Shown here in pieces: positions 1 to 5,788 of a stretch of 5,788 nt of DNA (position 1 is its first letter; every line of letters starts with the position of its first letter). Below the pieces are notes generated by a model, which did no database searches, had not been told where the DNA came from, and saw nothing but the letters and a program-made list of their open reading frames with translations. The stretch is from Coriobacteriia bacterium. GTDB lineage: Bacteria; Actinomycetota; Coriobacteriia; Coriobacteriales; QAMH01. The translations under genes were made by a program, and so were the position numbers. The stretch covers positions 1 through 5,788 of the forward strand of contig CAAEQF010000093.1 of NCBI GenBank assembly GCA_900758075.1, written 5' to 3'.

Positions 1-533
1 CCACGAACGGCGTGTGCCTGACCGCCACGAGCGTCACCGCCCGGACCTTTACCGCCGACGTCATGCACGAGACACTCGAGCGCTCCTCGCTCGGAACGCT
101 CACGGCGGGAAGCCACGTCAACCTCGAACGTGCGATGGCGGCCAACGGGCGCTTCGGCGGGCACTTCGTCTCAGGGCACATCGACGCGACGGGAACGATT
201 GCGCGCATCGAGCGCGACGACACCGCCGTCTGGTACACCATCGATGCGGACCCAGACGTCTTGCGCTACGTCGTGGAGAAGGGGTCGGTTGCCATCGACG
301 GCATCAGCCTCACCGTCGCGCGCGTGACCGAGACGAGCCTTTCCGTGTCGACCATCCCGCACACCAACCAGCAGACGACGCTGCCCGAGCGCGCCTGCGG
401 CGATGTGGTCAACCTCGAGTGCGATGTCATCGCCAAGTACACCGAAAAGCTGCTCGGGCTCGTCCCCGCGACGGGAACTGCCGGGCAGGGCAGCGCGATA
501 ACCATGGAATTCCTAGCCAAAAACGGCTTTTAG
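1..533 (+). CDS. ribE: Riboflavin synthase, alpha-type (5'-truncated by window edge)
   Basis: This enzyme catalyses the last step of riboflavin synthesis, the dismutation of two 6,7-dimethyl-8-ribityllumazine molecules to riboflavin and a ribitylaminouracil; it is cytosolic and normally trimeric. The frame is open from base 3 and gives 176 visible residues ending at TAG 531-533. About 40 N-terminal residues are missing compared with the roughly 215-residue family. The fragment opens with TNGVCLT, the conserved Cys/Thr segment of the first lumazine-binding barrel. GGHFVSGHID (fragment residues 52-61) marks the link to the second barrel. KGSVAIDGISLTV (93-105) and NLECDVIAKY (137-146, with the conserved Asp) belong to that second barrel. 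The C-terminus ITMEFLAKNGF resembles the B. subtilis enzyme as I remember it. An internal GTG at 12 is not a start, because homology continues upstream of it. The gene is first of the visible rib genes, 15 bases before ribBA. The symbol follows Bacillus usage; E. coli calls this gene ribC. Confidence 0.96.
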   Translation, partial: TNGVCLTATSVTARTFTADVMHETLERSSLGTLTAGSHVNLERAMAANGRFGGHFVSGHIDATGTIARIERDDTAVWYTIDADPDVLRYVVEKGSVAIDGISLTVARVTETSLSVSTIPHTNQQTTLPERACGDVVNLECDVIAKYTEKLLGLVPATGTAGQGSAITMEFLAKNGF

Positions 534-548
534 CGAAAAGGAGCGATC

Positions 549-1751
549 ATGACCGACTACAGCACCGTCCCCGAGGCGGTTGAGGCGCTCAAGGCGGGCA
601 AGGTGATCCTCGTCATCGACGACCCCGACCGCGAGAACGAGGGCGACTTCATCTGCGCCGCGCAGTACGCCACGACCGAGAACGTCAACTTCATGGCAAG
701 CCACGCGAAGGGCCTCATCTGCATGCCCATGAGCGAGGAGTACGTGCGCAAGCTGCAGCTGCCGCAGATGGTGGCGCACAACACCGACAACCACGAGACC
801 GCCTTCACCGTGTCCATCGACCACGTGAACACGACGACGGGTATCTCGGCCGAGGAGCGCGGCTACACGGCGCGCATGACCGTCGACGACGACGCCTCGC
901 CGCTCGACTTCCGCCGTCCCGGCCACATGTTCCCGCTGCTCGCCAAGAAAAACGGCGTGCTCGAGCGCAACGGCCACACCGAGGCCACCGTCGACCTGCT
1001 CAGGCTGGCCGGCCTCAAGCAGGTGGGCCTGTGCTGCGAGGTCATGCGCGACGACGGCACGATGATGCGCACGTCCGAGCTGCTCGGCGTGGCAAGGCGC
1101 TACGACCTGACGGTCATCACGATCAAGGAGCTGCAACGCTACCGCAAGTACCACGACCACCTCGTGACCTGCGAGGCAAGCCCGCTGCTCCCCACCAAGT
1201 ATGGCGAGTTCCGCGCGTACGGCTACGTGAACAAGCTCAACGGCGAGCACCACGTCGCGCTGGTCAAAGGCGACATCGGCGACGGACAAGACGTGCTCGT
1301 GCGCGTGCATTCAGAATGCCTGACCGGCGACGTGTTCGGCTCGATGCGCTGCGACTGCGGCGATCAGCTCGCGGCGGCCATGATGCAGATCGAGCGCGAG
1401 GGGCGCGGCGTGCTGCTGTACATGCGCCAGGAGGGCCGCGGCATCGGACTCATCAACAAGCTCAAGGCCTACGAACTGCAGGAGCAGGGCATGGATACCG
1501 TCGAGGCCAACCTCGCGCTGGGCTTTGACCCCGACGAGCGCGAGTACTACATCGGCGCGCAGATCCTGCGCGACTTAGGCGTCAAGACCATGCGTCTTCT
1601 GACGAACAACCCCGACAAGGTCTACCAGCTCGAGGAGTTCGGCCTCGAGATCAAGGAACGCGTGCCCATCGAGATGCATGCCAACGAATTCGACCGCAAC
1701 TACCTCAAGACCAAGCAGGAAAAGATGGGCCACCTCATCTCGGTCCGATAA
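549..1751 (+). CDS. ribBA: Bifunctional 3,4-dihydroxy-2-butanone-4-phosphate synthase / GTP cyclohydrolase II
   Basis: This 400-residue fusion supplies both branches of riboflavin synthesis: DHBP from ribulose 5-phosphate, and the first pyrimidine intermediate from GTP. The N-terminal RibB domain (about residues 5-203) carries [10 protein letters not shown] (24-33, with Arg28, Glu29, Glu31 and Asp33 of the acidic Mg-binding loop), RPGHMFPL (123-130), GHTEAT (142-147) and Glu164, the expected catalytic set. The C-terminal RibA domain (about 205-396) has the zinc ligands Cys257, Cys268 and Cys270 in [18 protein letters not shown], the [11 protein letters not shown] loop (291-301) and Asp329/Arg331 in DEREYY. 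All key residues of both domains are intact, so both activities are expected. A Tyr at 334 stands where many relatives have Gly (REYGIGAQIL). The ATG is preceded by AAAAGGAG at 536-543 with 5 bases of spacing. It probably shares a transcript with ribE and ribH. Confidence 0.98.
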   Translation: MTDYSTVPEAVEALKAGKVILVIDDPDRENEGDFICAAQYATTENVNFMASHAKGLICMPMSEEYVRKLQLPQMVAHNTDNHETAFTVSIDHVNTTTGISAEERGYTARMTVDDDASPLDFRRPGHMFPLLAKKNGVLERNGHTEATVDLLRLAGLKQVGLCCEVMRDDGTMMRTSELLGVARRYDLTVITIKELQRYRKYHDHLVTCEASPLLPTKYGEFRAYGYVNKLNGEHHVALVKGDIGDGQDVLVRVHSECLTGDVFGSMRCDCGDQLAAAMMQIEREGRGVLLYMRQEGRGIGLINKLKAYELQEQGMDTVEANLALGFDPDEREYYIGAQILRDLGVKTMRLLTNNPDKVYQLEEFGLEIKERVPIEMHANEFDRNYLKTKQEKMGHLISVR

Positions 1752-1793
1752 GCACCAGTACCCCACCAGCACACCTACAGAAAGGACACCACC

Positions 1794-2261
1794 ATGACCG
1801 TATTCGAAGGCAAGCTCGTATCCGACGGCATCAAGATCGGCATCGTCAACGCCCGCTTCAACGAGTTCATCACCTCCAAGCTGCTCGCAGGGGCACTCGA
1901 CGGGCTCAAGCGACGTGGCGTGCGCGACGAGGACATAGACATCGCCTGGGTTCCGGGTGCGTTCGAGATCCCGCTCATCGCCCAGAAGATGGCCGAAAGC
2001 GGCAAGTACGACGCCGTCATCTGCCTGGGCGCCGTGATCCGCGGGGCAACGAGCCACTACGAGGCCGTCGTCAACGAGGTCTCCAAGGGCATCGCCAACG
2101 TCGCCCTGAAGGCCGACATCCCCGTCATGTTCGGCGTGCTCACCACCGAAAACATCGAGCAGGCCATCGAGCGCGCGGGCTCCAAGGCCGGCAACAAGGG
2201 CTCCGAGTGCGCCGAGGGCGCCATCGAGATGGTCAACCTCATCCGCCAGATCGAGGCGTAG
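1794..2261 (+). CDS. ribH: 6,7-dimethyl-8-ribityllumazine synthase (riboflavin synthase beta chain)
   Basis: The enzyme condenses 5-amino-6-ribitylaminouracil with DHBP to give the lumazine substrate of RibE. The 155-residue length is typical, and the protein appears collinear with B. subtilis RibH, so residue numbers match: Phe22 in ARFNEF, AFEIP at 56-60, [12 protein letters not shown] containing His88 (the proposed general acid/base), and Arg127 in [18 protein letters not shown], which binds the DHBP phosphate. Relatives of this type form 60-subunit icosahedral capsids, sometimes enclosing riboflavin synthase. Whether this one does cannot be read from the sequence. The start is supported by AGAAAGGA at 1779-1786, 7 bases before the ATG. 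The 42-base gap after ribBA is C/A-rich and shows no hairpin or promoter, so cotranscription is likely. The next gene starts 4 bases after its stop. Confidence 0.98.
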   Translation: MTVFEGKLVSDGIKIGIVNARFNEFITSKLLAGALDGLKRRGVRDEDIDIAWVPGAFEIPLIAQKMAESGKYDAVICLGAVIRGATSHYEAVVNEVSKGIANVALKADIPVMFGVLTTENIEQAIERAGSKAGNKGSECAEGAIEMVNLIRQIEA

Positions 2262-2265
2262 CGCC

Positions 2266-2937
2266 ATGAACCTGCTGTTCGACTACGACGGCACGCTGCA
2301 CGATTCGAGCGCAACCTACCTGCCCGCCTTCAGAAAGACGCTCGCCTGGCTCGAGGAGCACGGCTACGACGTCGACCGCGAGTACTCCGACGAGCAGATC
2401 GGCTACTGGCTCGGCTTCTCCGCCAAAGACATGTGGAACTCGTTTGCGCCCGAGCTGGACGACGCGGTCAAGGAGACGTGCAGCAAGATGATCGGCGCCG
2501 AGATGCGCCGGCTGACCGAGGCGGGAAAAGCACGGCTCTACCCCGGCGTTCCCGCCACGCTCGAGCGTCTCAAGACCGAGGGGCACCGGCTGTTCTTCGT
2601 CAGCAACTGTCACCACAGCTACATGCAGATGCACCGCAAGGCGTTCGACCTCGACCGCCACTTCTCGGATTTCTACTGCTGCGAGGACTACGGGTGGATT
2701 CCCAAGGCGGACCTGTTCCCCACCATCCAGAAGGCTTGGGGGACGGGGATTGCCGCGCACGACGACTTCATGATCGTCGGCGACCGCTTCCACGACATGA
2801 ACATGGCACGCGAGCACGGCATCAGGTCCGTCGGATGCGCCTACGGCTTTGGGACGCGCGACGAGATTGCCGACGCCGACGCCATCGCCGAGGCGCCCTC
2901 GGATATATACGGGGCAATCACGAGAGCGGCCGCCTGA
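2266..2937 (+). CDS. HAD-superfamily hydrolase (phosphatase), subclass IA-like; candidate riboflavin-pathway phosphatase
   Basis: A 223-residue cytosolic HAD phosphatase with no signal peptide or membrane segment. Motif I is DYDGTL with Asp6 as predicted nucleophile and Asp8 as acid/base. Motif II is VSN with Ser113, motif III is Lys147 in WIPKAD, and motif IV is GDRFHD with Asp173 and Asp177 for Mg2+. Residues about 14-90 between motifs I and II are helix-rich and fit a C1-type cap, as in phosphoglycolate phosphatase relatives. The substrate is not determined by these motifs. The start lies 4 bases after the ribH stop. The only ribosome-binding candidate is GAGG at 2253-2256 inside ribH, 9 bases before the ATG, which suggests translational coupling. 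Because dephosphorylation of 5-amino-6-ribitylamino-uracil 5'-phosphate is done by HAD enzymes in E. coli, B. subtilis and plants, a role in this pathway is plausible; that is inference from context. A general sugar-phosphate or phosphoglycolate phosphatase is the alternative. Confidence 0.93.
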   Translation: MNLLFDYDGTLHDSSATYLPAFRKTLAWLEEHGYDVDREYSDEQIGYWLGFSAKDMWNSFAPELDDAVKETCSKMIGAEMRRLTEAGKARLYPGVPATLERLKTEGHRLFFVSNCHHSYMQMHRKAFDLDRHFSDFYCCEDYGWIPKADLFPTIQKAWGTGIAAHDDFMIVGDRFHDMNMAREHGIRSVGCAYGFGTRDEIADADAIAEAPSDIYGAITRAAA

Positions 2938-2950
2938 AGCAGCGGCGCGA

Positions 2951-2967
2951 TGCCTATAATATGCACG
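2951..2967 (+). promoter_or_regulatory. Candidate sigma-70-type promoter -10 region before the aminotransferase gene
   Basis: A perfect TATAAT lies at 2955-2960 in otherwise GC-rich DNA, just after the HAD stop, with predicted transcription start near 2967. The -35 region is poor: CTGAAG at 2934-2939 gives only a 15-base spacer, and no TTGACA-like hexamer sits at 16-18 bases. A TG lies two bases upstream of the box, one base off the extended -10 position. The AT core TATAATAT also reads ATATTATA on the other strand, so direction is not certain. An intrinsic terminator begins about 10 bases after the predicted start point. Confidence 0.5.
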
Positions 2968-2975
2968 GTTCAGCC

Positions 2976-3004
2976 ACGCGGGCTTTTCCAGGCCCGCGTT
3001 TTTT
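2976..3004 (+). terminator. Intrinsic terminator after the rib/HAD operon
   Basis: A perfect 8-bp GC-rich stem, ACGCGGGC (2976-2983) pairing with GCCCGCGT (2992-2999), encloses an 8-base loop, TTTTCCAG, and runs into six T residues (2999-3004). This is a classic rho-independent terminator, 38 bases after the HAD stop codon. It should end transcripts from the riboflavin operon. It also lies inside the predicted leader of the aminotransferase gene if the TATAAT at 2955 is its promoter. Confidence 0.85.
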
Positions 3005-3016
3005 GTCACCGCAAAC

Positions 3017-3023
3017 AGGAAGG
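3017..3023 (+). promoter_or_regulatory. Ribosome binding site fixing the aminotransferase start
   Basis: AGGAAGG lies 6 bases before ATG 3030. It decides between this start and an upstream in-frame ATG at 2961 and other open-frame starts back to 2433, none of which has a comparable site or homology support. Confidence 0.85.
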
Positions 3024-3029
3024 TCGCCC

Positions 3030-4316
3030 ATGAAACGCTATGCGGACATGACGCACGCAGAACTCGAACAGACGCTCGCCCAGCTCGAAGAGCAGTACAA
3101 CGCGTTCAAGGCGCGTGGGCTCGACCTGAACATGGCCCGCGGCAAGCCGAGCGCCGCCCAGCTCGAGCTGAGCCTGCCGATGCTCGACACGCTCGACTCC
3201 GCAAGCGACCTCACCGCAAGCGACGGCACCGATTGCCGTAACTACGGCGTGCTCGCCGGCATCCCCGAGGCGCGCTCGTTCGTCGCGAACATGGTTGGCG
3301 CGCGCCCCGGGCAGGTCGTCGTCTGCGGCGCCTCCAGCCTCAACGTGATGTACGACACCATCGCCCGCGCCTGGACGCACGGCGTGGCGGGCAACACGCC
3401 TTGGGGCAAGCTCGACACGGTCAGGTGGCTGTGCCCCGTTCCGGGCTACGACCGCCACTTCTGCATTTGCGAGCACTTCGGCATCGAGATGATTCCCATC
3501 GAGATGACCCCGGAAGGCCCCGATATGGACAAGGTGCGCGCGCTTGTCGAGGGCGATGCGTCCGTGAAGGGCATCTGGTGCGTGCCCAAGTACTCCAACC
3601 CCCAGGGCTATAGCTACTCCGATGCGACGGTCAGGGCGTTTGCGCAGCTCAAGCCCGCAGCAGCTGACTTCCGCATCTTCTGGGACAACGCCTATGCCGT
3701 GCACCATCTCCACGACGACGCCGCGCATCAGGACCAGATCCTCAACATTCTCGACGAATGCGAGAGGGCGGGCAGCCCCGACATGGCCTTCGAGTTCTGC
3801 TCGACCTCCAAGATCACCTTCCCCGGAGCGGGCATCGCGGCTTTCGTCTCGAGCGAGGCCAACATCGCGGAAGCCTGCGCCAACATGGGTGCGCAGACCA
3901 TCGGCTTCGACAAGCTCAACCAGCTGCGCCATGTGCGTTTCCTCAAGGACGCCCCGACGCTTGCCGCGCACATGAGCAAGCACGCCGCCTTGCTGCGCCC
4001 CAAGTTCGAGGCCGTGCTGCAGATTTTCGATGACGAGCTCTCCGCCACGGGGGTAGGCTCGTGGACGCGTCCCAACGGAGGCTACTTCATCAGCTTCACC
4101 GCACCCGAGGGCACCGCGGCCGAAATCGTGCGGCTCGCGGCAGATGCCGGCGTCAAGCTGACGGGAGCCGGCGCGACCTGGCCGCATGGCGTCGACCCGC
4201 ACGACTCCGACATCCGCATCGCCCCGAGCTTCCCCGCGCTCGACGACCTCGTGCAGGCCGCACACGTGTTTACCGTCTGCGTCCGCCTCGCCGCCGTGCG
4301 CAAGCTCCTCGCCTAG
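3030..4316 (+). CDS. PLP-dependent aminotransferase, Asp_aminotransf-type (probable aspartate aminotransferase)
   Basis: A 428-residue fold-type I aminotransferase of the group related to the Corynebacterium aspartate aminotransferase (Pfam Asp_aminotransf, from memory). Visible motifs in order: ARGKPSAAQLELS near the N-terminus, the signature segment of this group; DCRNYGVLAGIPEAR; GASSLN, the PLP-phosphate/ring region near residue 100; YSNPQGYSYS; WDNAYAVHHL with Asp219 (pairs with the PLP ring nitrogen) and Tyr222; STSKITFPGAG with Lys261 as the predicted Schiff-base lysine; GGYFISF; and RIAPSFP with Arg396, the likely substrate carboxylate-binding arginine. The catalytic set is complete and length is normal. 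The likely reaction is transfer of an amino group between aspartate and 2-oxoglutarate, but family members can differ in substrate, so specificity is inferred. It stands alone on its strand, between the rib operon terminator and the convergent phoU, whose stop lies 14 bases away. Confidence 0.93.
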   Translation: MKRYADMTHAELEQTLAQLEEQYNAFKARGLDLNMARGKPSAAQLELSLPMLDTLDSASDLTASDGTDCRNYGVLAGIPEARSFVANMVGARPGQVVVCGASSLNVMYDTIARAWTHGVAGNTPWGKLDTVRWLCPVPGYDRHFCICEHFGIEMIPIEMTPEGPDMDKVRALVEGDASVKGIWCVPKYSNPQGYSYSDATVRAFAQLKPAAADFRIFWDNAYAVHHLHDDAAHQDQILNILDECERAGSPDMAFEFCSTSKITFPGAGIAAFVSSEANIAEACANMGAQTIGFDKLNQLRHVRFLKDAPTLAAHMSKHAALLRPKFEAVLQIFDDELSATGVGSWTRPNGGYFISFTAPEGTAAEIVRLAADAGVKLTGAGATWPHGVDPHDSDIRIAPSFPALDDLVQAAHVFTVCVRLAAVRKLLA

Positions 4317-4332
4317 GGGCAAGCCCCTTTCT
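4315..4332 (+). terminator. Weak hairpin between convergent genes, possible terminator
   Basis: AGGGG (4315-4319) pairs with CCCCT (4324-4328) across a 4-base CAAG loop, followed by TTTCT. The stem starts within the aminotransferase stop codon, and its tail overlaps the phoU stop on the other strand. The stem is short and the T tract broken. On the minus strand no T run follows. It may help end transcription rightward; phoU has no clear intrinsic terminator of its own. Confidence 0.35.
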
Positions 4333-5002
4333 ACAGGCCCACGCCCGTGAACGGCGCGTCTTCGCGCGTGCCGTTCACGGTGTACCCCGTCCAGCGCGCG
4401 ACGTTTTCGGCATGGTCGCCGATGCGCTCGTAGTATTTCGCGATCATGAGCAGGCTGACGGCGTCTTGCGCCTCGGCCCGCTTGTCGAACAGCTCCTGGA
4501 TGATCTTCTCGCGAATCTTCTCGTAGTACACGTCTGCCTCGTCGTCCATAGCGATGGCGCGATGCGCGAGTTTGAGGTCGCCCGCAAGGTACGAGCGCAA
4601 GGCGCAGTCGAGCATCTCCGCGACGAGCGCTCCCATGTCGAGCAGGTCGCTGCGCTGGATGTCGCAGACGTGCCCCTCGAGTTCGGAGACGATGCGGCAG
4701 ACGTCTGCCGAGAGGTCGGAGACGCGCTTGAGGTCGGTCACCATCTTGAGGGCGCCCGATACCTCGCGTAGGTCCCCCGCCACGGGCTGCTGCCTGAGCA
4801 GGATGCGCAGGCACAGGCTTTCGATGGCGCGCTCGGCGGCGGCGTTGTCGGACTGCGCCGCATCGACGCTCCACCCCTCCTCGAGACGGCCCGTGCCCGT
4901 CGCCTCGTACGCTTTCTCGTACAGTTCTTTCACATGCGCGCCCATCGCCTGGACCTTCGCGTCCAGGTCGGCGAGCTGGCGCTCGTATTCGATTCGCGGC
5001 AT
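4331..5002 (-). CDS. phoU: Phosphate transport/signalling regulator PhoU
   Basis: PhoU damps the phosphate-starvation response by acting with the Pst transporter and, where present, the sensor kinase; it is a cytosolic all-helical protein. The 223 residues match the usual two three-helix-bundle repeats: about residues 5-115 with RQQPVAGDLR (70-79) and TDLKRVSD (89-96), and about 120-212 with DDEAD (153-157) and YYERIGDHAENVA (190-202). The Asp/Glu-rich motifs are those that bind metal clusters in studied homologues. The start is ATG 5002-5000, which shares one base with the pstB stop (TGATG). GGGAAGG inside the end of pstB lies 8 bases upstream. The open frame continues upstream inside pstB, but the PhoU homology begins at this ATG. 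The gene closes the operon and converges on the aminotransferase. Confidence 0.96.
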   Translation of the reverse strand: MPRIEYERQLADLDAKVQAMGAHVKELYEKAYEATGTGRLEEGWSVDAAQSDNAAAERAIESLCLRILLRQQPVAGDLREVSGALKMVTDLKRVSDLSADVCRIVSELEGHVCDIQRSDLLDMGALVAEMLDCALRSYLAGDLKLAHRAIAMDDEADVYYEKIREKIIQELFDKRAEAQDAVSLLMIAKYYERIGDHAENVARWTGYTVNGTREDAPFTGVGL

Positions 5003-5766
5003 CAGCCAAACCTTCCCGTCAAATAGTCTTGCGTGCGTTTGTCTTTCGGGTCCGAGAAGACGGCGTCGGTATCGCCCCACTCGACGACCTCTCCCAGCAG
5101 GAAATAGGCGGTCTTGTCGGAGATGCGGGCCGCCTGCTCGATGTTGTGCGTGACGATGATCACGCTGATTCCCTCGCCGGCTATCTGCCCGATCGTATCC
5201 TCGATCGAGAACGTGGCGATCGGGTCGAGCGCCGAGCACGGCTCGTCCATCAGCACGACCTTGGGGTTCATGGCAAGCGTGCGCGCGATGCACAGACGCT
5301 GCCGCTGCCCGCCCGAAAGCGCATAGGCGCTCTTGTCGAGCTTGTCTTTCACCTCGTCCCACAGCGCCGCCTTCTTAAGCGACGTCTCCACAATCTCGTC
5401 GAGGCGCTTCTTGTCCTTGATGCCGTGGCAGCGCGGCGCAAAGGTGATGTTGTCCCGGATCGACTTGCGAAACGGGTTGGGAATCTGGAACACCATGCCG
5501 ATGGACTGCCTGAGCTCGTAGAGGTTTTCTGCGGGCGTGTTGATATTGTGACCGTCGTAGACGATCTCCCCATCGATGTGGCAGTGGGGTATCTCGCGGT
5601 TCATCAGGTTCAGGCAGCGTAAGAACGTCGACTTGCCGCAGCCGGAGGGGCCGATGAGCGACGTCACCTCTCCAGCGGCAAACTCGAGGTTGACGCCGGA
5701 AAGCGCCACCTTGGTCTCGTCGTAGCGAACGCCCACGTCATGCGTCGCCAGGACAGGCTCGCGCAT
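5002..5766 (-). CDS. pstB: Phosphate ABC transporter ATP-binding protein PstB
   Basis: This is the ATPase subunit of the PstSCAB high-affinity phosphate importer, acting on the cytoplasmic face of the membrane. With the chosen start it has 254 residues and all nucleotide-binding motifs: Walker A GPSGCGKST (39-47), Q-loop MVFQIPNPF (91-99) with the PNPF typical of PstB, signature LSGGQRQR (150-157), Walker B VVLMDEP (170-176) followed by CSALDP, and switch His207 in VTHN. The start ATG at 5766 is preferred because GGAGG lies 5 bases before it. The GTG at 5778, four codons upstream, lies almost on that site and would have none of its own. The stop TGA (5004-5002) overlaps the phoU start. The upstream permease genes would lie beyond the right edge of the window. 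No Pho box is visible here. Confidence 0.97.
   Translation of the reverse strand: MREPVLATHDVGVRYDETKVALSGVNLEFAAGEVTSLIGPSGCGKSTFLRCLNLMNREIPHCHIDGEIVYDGHNINTPAENLYELRQSIGMVFQIPNPFRKSIRDNITFAPRCHGIKDKKRLDEIVETSLKKAALWDEVKDKLDKSAYALSGGQRQRLCIARTLAMNPKVVLMDEPCSALDPIATFSIEDTIGQIAGEGISVIIVTHNIEQAARISDKTAYFLLGEVVEWGDTDAVFSDPKDKRTQDYLTGRFG
5011..5017 (-). promoter_or_regulatory. phoU ribosome binding site inside pstB
   Basis: On the minus strand GGGAAGG lies in the last codons of pstB, 8 bases before the phoU ATG. With the TGATG stop/start overlap it points to coupled translation of PstB and PhoU. Confidence 0.7.
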
Positions 5767-5771
5767 CTCGG

Positions 5772-5776
5772 CCTCC
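5772..5776 (-). promoter_or_regulatory. pstB ribosome binding site
   Basis: On the minus strand GGAGG lies 5 bases before ATG 5766 and decides the start in favour of that ATG over the GTG at 5778. Confidence 0.75.
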
Positions 5777-5788
5777 ACTGCCGCACCG

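Noticed and set aside
513..1310. A 265-codon minus-strand frame opposite ribBA
   Set aside because: It is a composition-driven shadow, a His/Val/Ala/Leu-rich translation with no family resemblance, opposite a certain gene.
1752..1793. Possible regulatory element in the ribBA-ribH gap
   Set aside because: Apart from the ribosome binding site the 42 bases show no hairpin, -10 box or riboswitch-like structure. An FMN riboswitch, if present, would be expected upstream of the operon, outside the window.
2929..2946. Small inverted repeat GCCGC/GCGGC around the HAD stop codon
   Set aside because: Only 5 bp with no T tract; such repeats arise readily in GC-rich DNA, and the strong terminator lies further downstream.
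2239..3009. A 256-codon minus-strand frame opposite the HAD gene
   Set aside because: It lies opposite a gene with intact catalytic motifs, reads through the terminator and has no recognisable domain.
2433..3029. Upstream extension of the aminotransferase frame, including an in-frame ATG at 2961
   Set aside because: The extension runs through the HAD gene in another frame and through the terminator, has no homology, and the ATG at 2961 lacks a ribosome binding site; AGGAAGG at 3017-3023 supports ATG 3030.
3006..5009. A 667-codon open frame on the minus strand opposite the aminotransferase and overlapping phoU
   Set aside because: It overlaps two genes with clear homology, its translation is rich in Arg, Gly, Ala and Val without recognisable motifs, and long antisense frames are common in GC-rich coding DNA.
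5003..5362. Upstream extension of the phoU frame into pstB
   Set aside because: This part overlaps conserved pstB sequence in another frame and shows no PhoU homology; the PhoU family similarity begins at ATG 5002.

Overview
The window is a compact, GC-rich stretch of bacterial chromosome with seven protein genes and almost no intergenic space. Protein features that recall Bacillota (a riboflavin synthase and lumazine synthase very close to the Bacillus subtilis type, and a fused RibBA) sit in clearly high-GC DNA with strong C/G preference at third codon positions. Together with the aspartate-aminotransferase type present, this suggests a high-GC Gram-positive, perhaps an actinobacterium of the Coriobacteriia; this is an inference from composition and remembered homologues, not a database result.

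Layout. Bases 1-2937 (+ strand) hold the end of a riboflavin operon: ribE (5' end cut off by the window), ribBA, ribH, and a HAD-family phosphatase gene that begins 4 bases after the ribH stop. A strong intrinsic terminator follows at 2976-3004. Bases 3030-4316 (+ strand) hold a PLP-dependent aminotransferase of the Asp_aminotransf type, with its own ribosome binding site and a candidate promoter whose perfect -10 box lies, oddly, upstream of that terminator. Bases 4331-5766 (- strand) hold the end of a phosphate-uptake (pst) operon, pstB then phoU, overlapping by one base (TGATG) and convergent with the aminotransferase.

How the genes work together. RibBA makes both lumazine synthase precursors: its cyclohydrolase II half starts the GTP branch, and its DHBP synthase half makes the four-carbon unit from ribulose 5-phosphate. 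RibH joins the products into 6,7-dimethyl-8-ribityllumazine, and RibE dismutates that to riboflavin. The deaminase/reductase (RibD) is not in the window and may lie upstream. The remaining step, removal of the phosphate from the ribitylaminouracil phosphate, is performed in known organisms by HAD phosphatases, so the HAD gene coupled to ribH is a natural candidate for it. PstB is the ATPase of the high-affinity phosphate ABC importer and PhoU its negative-signalling partner.

No mobile element, CRISPR array, tRNA or rRNA was seen. No wholly new system is evident. The items most worth following up are the HAD gene's likely role in riboflavin synthesis and the promoter-then-terminator leader in front of the aminotransferase.
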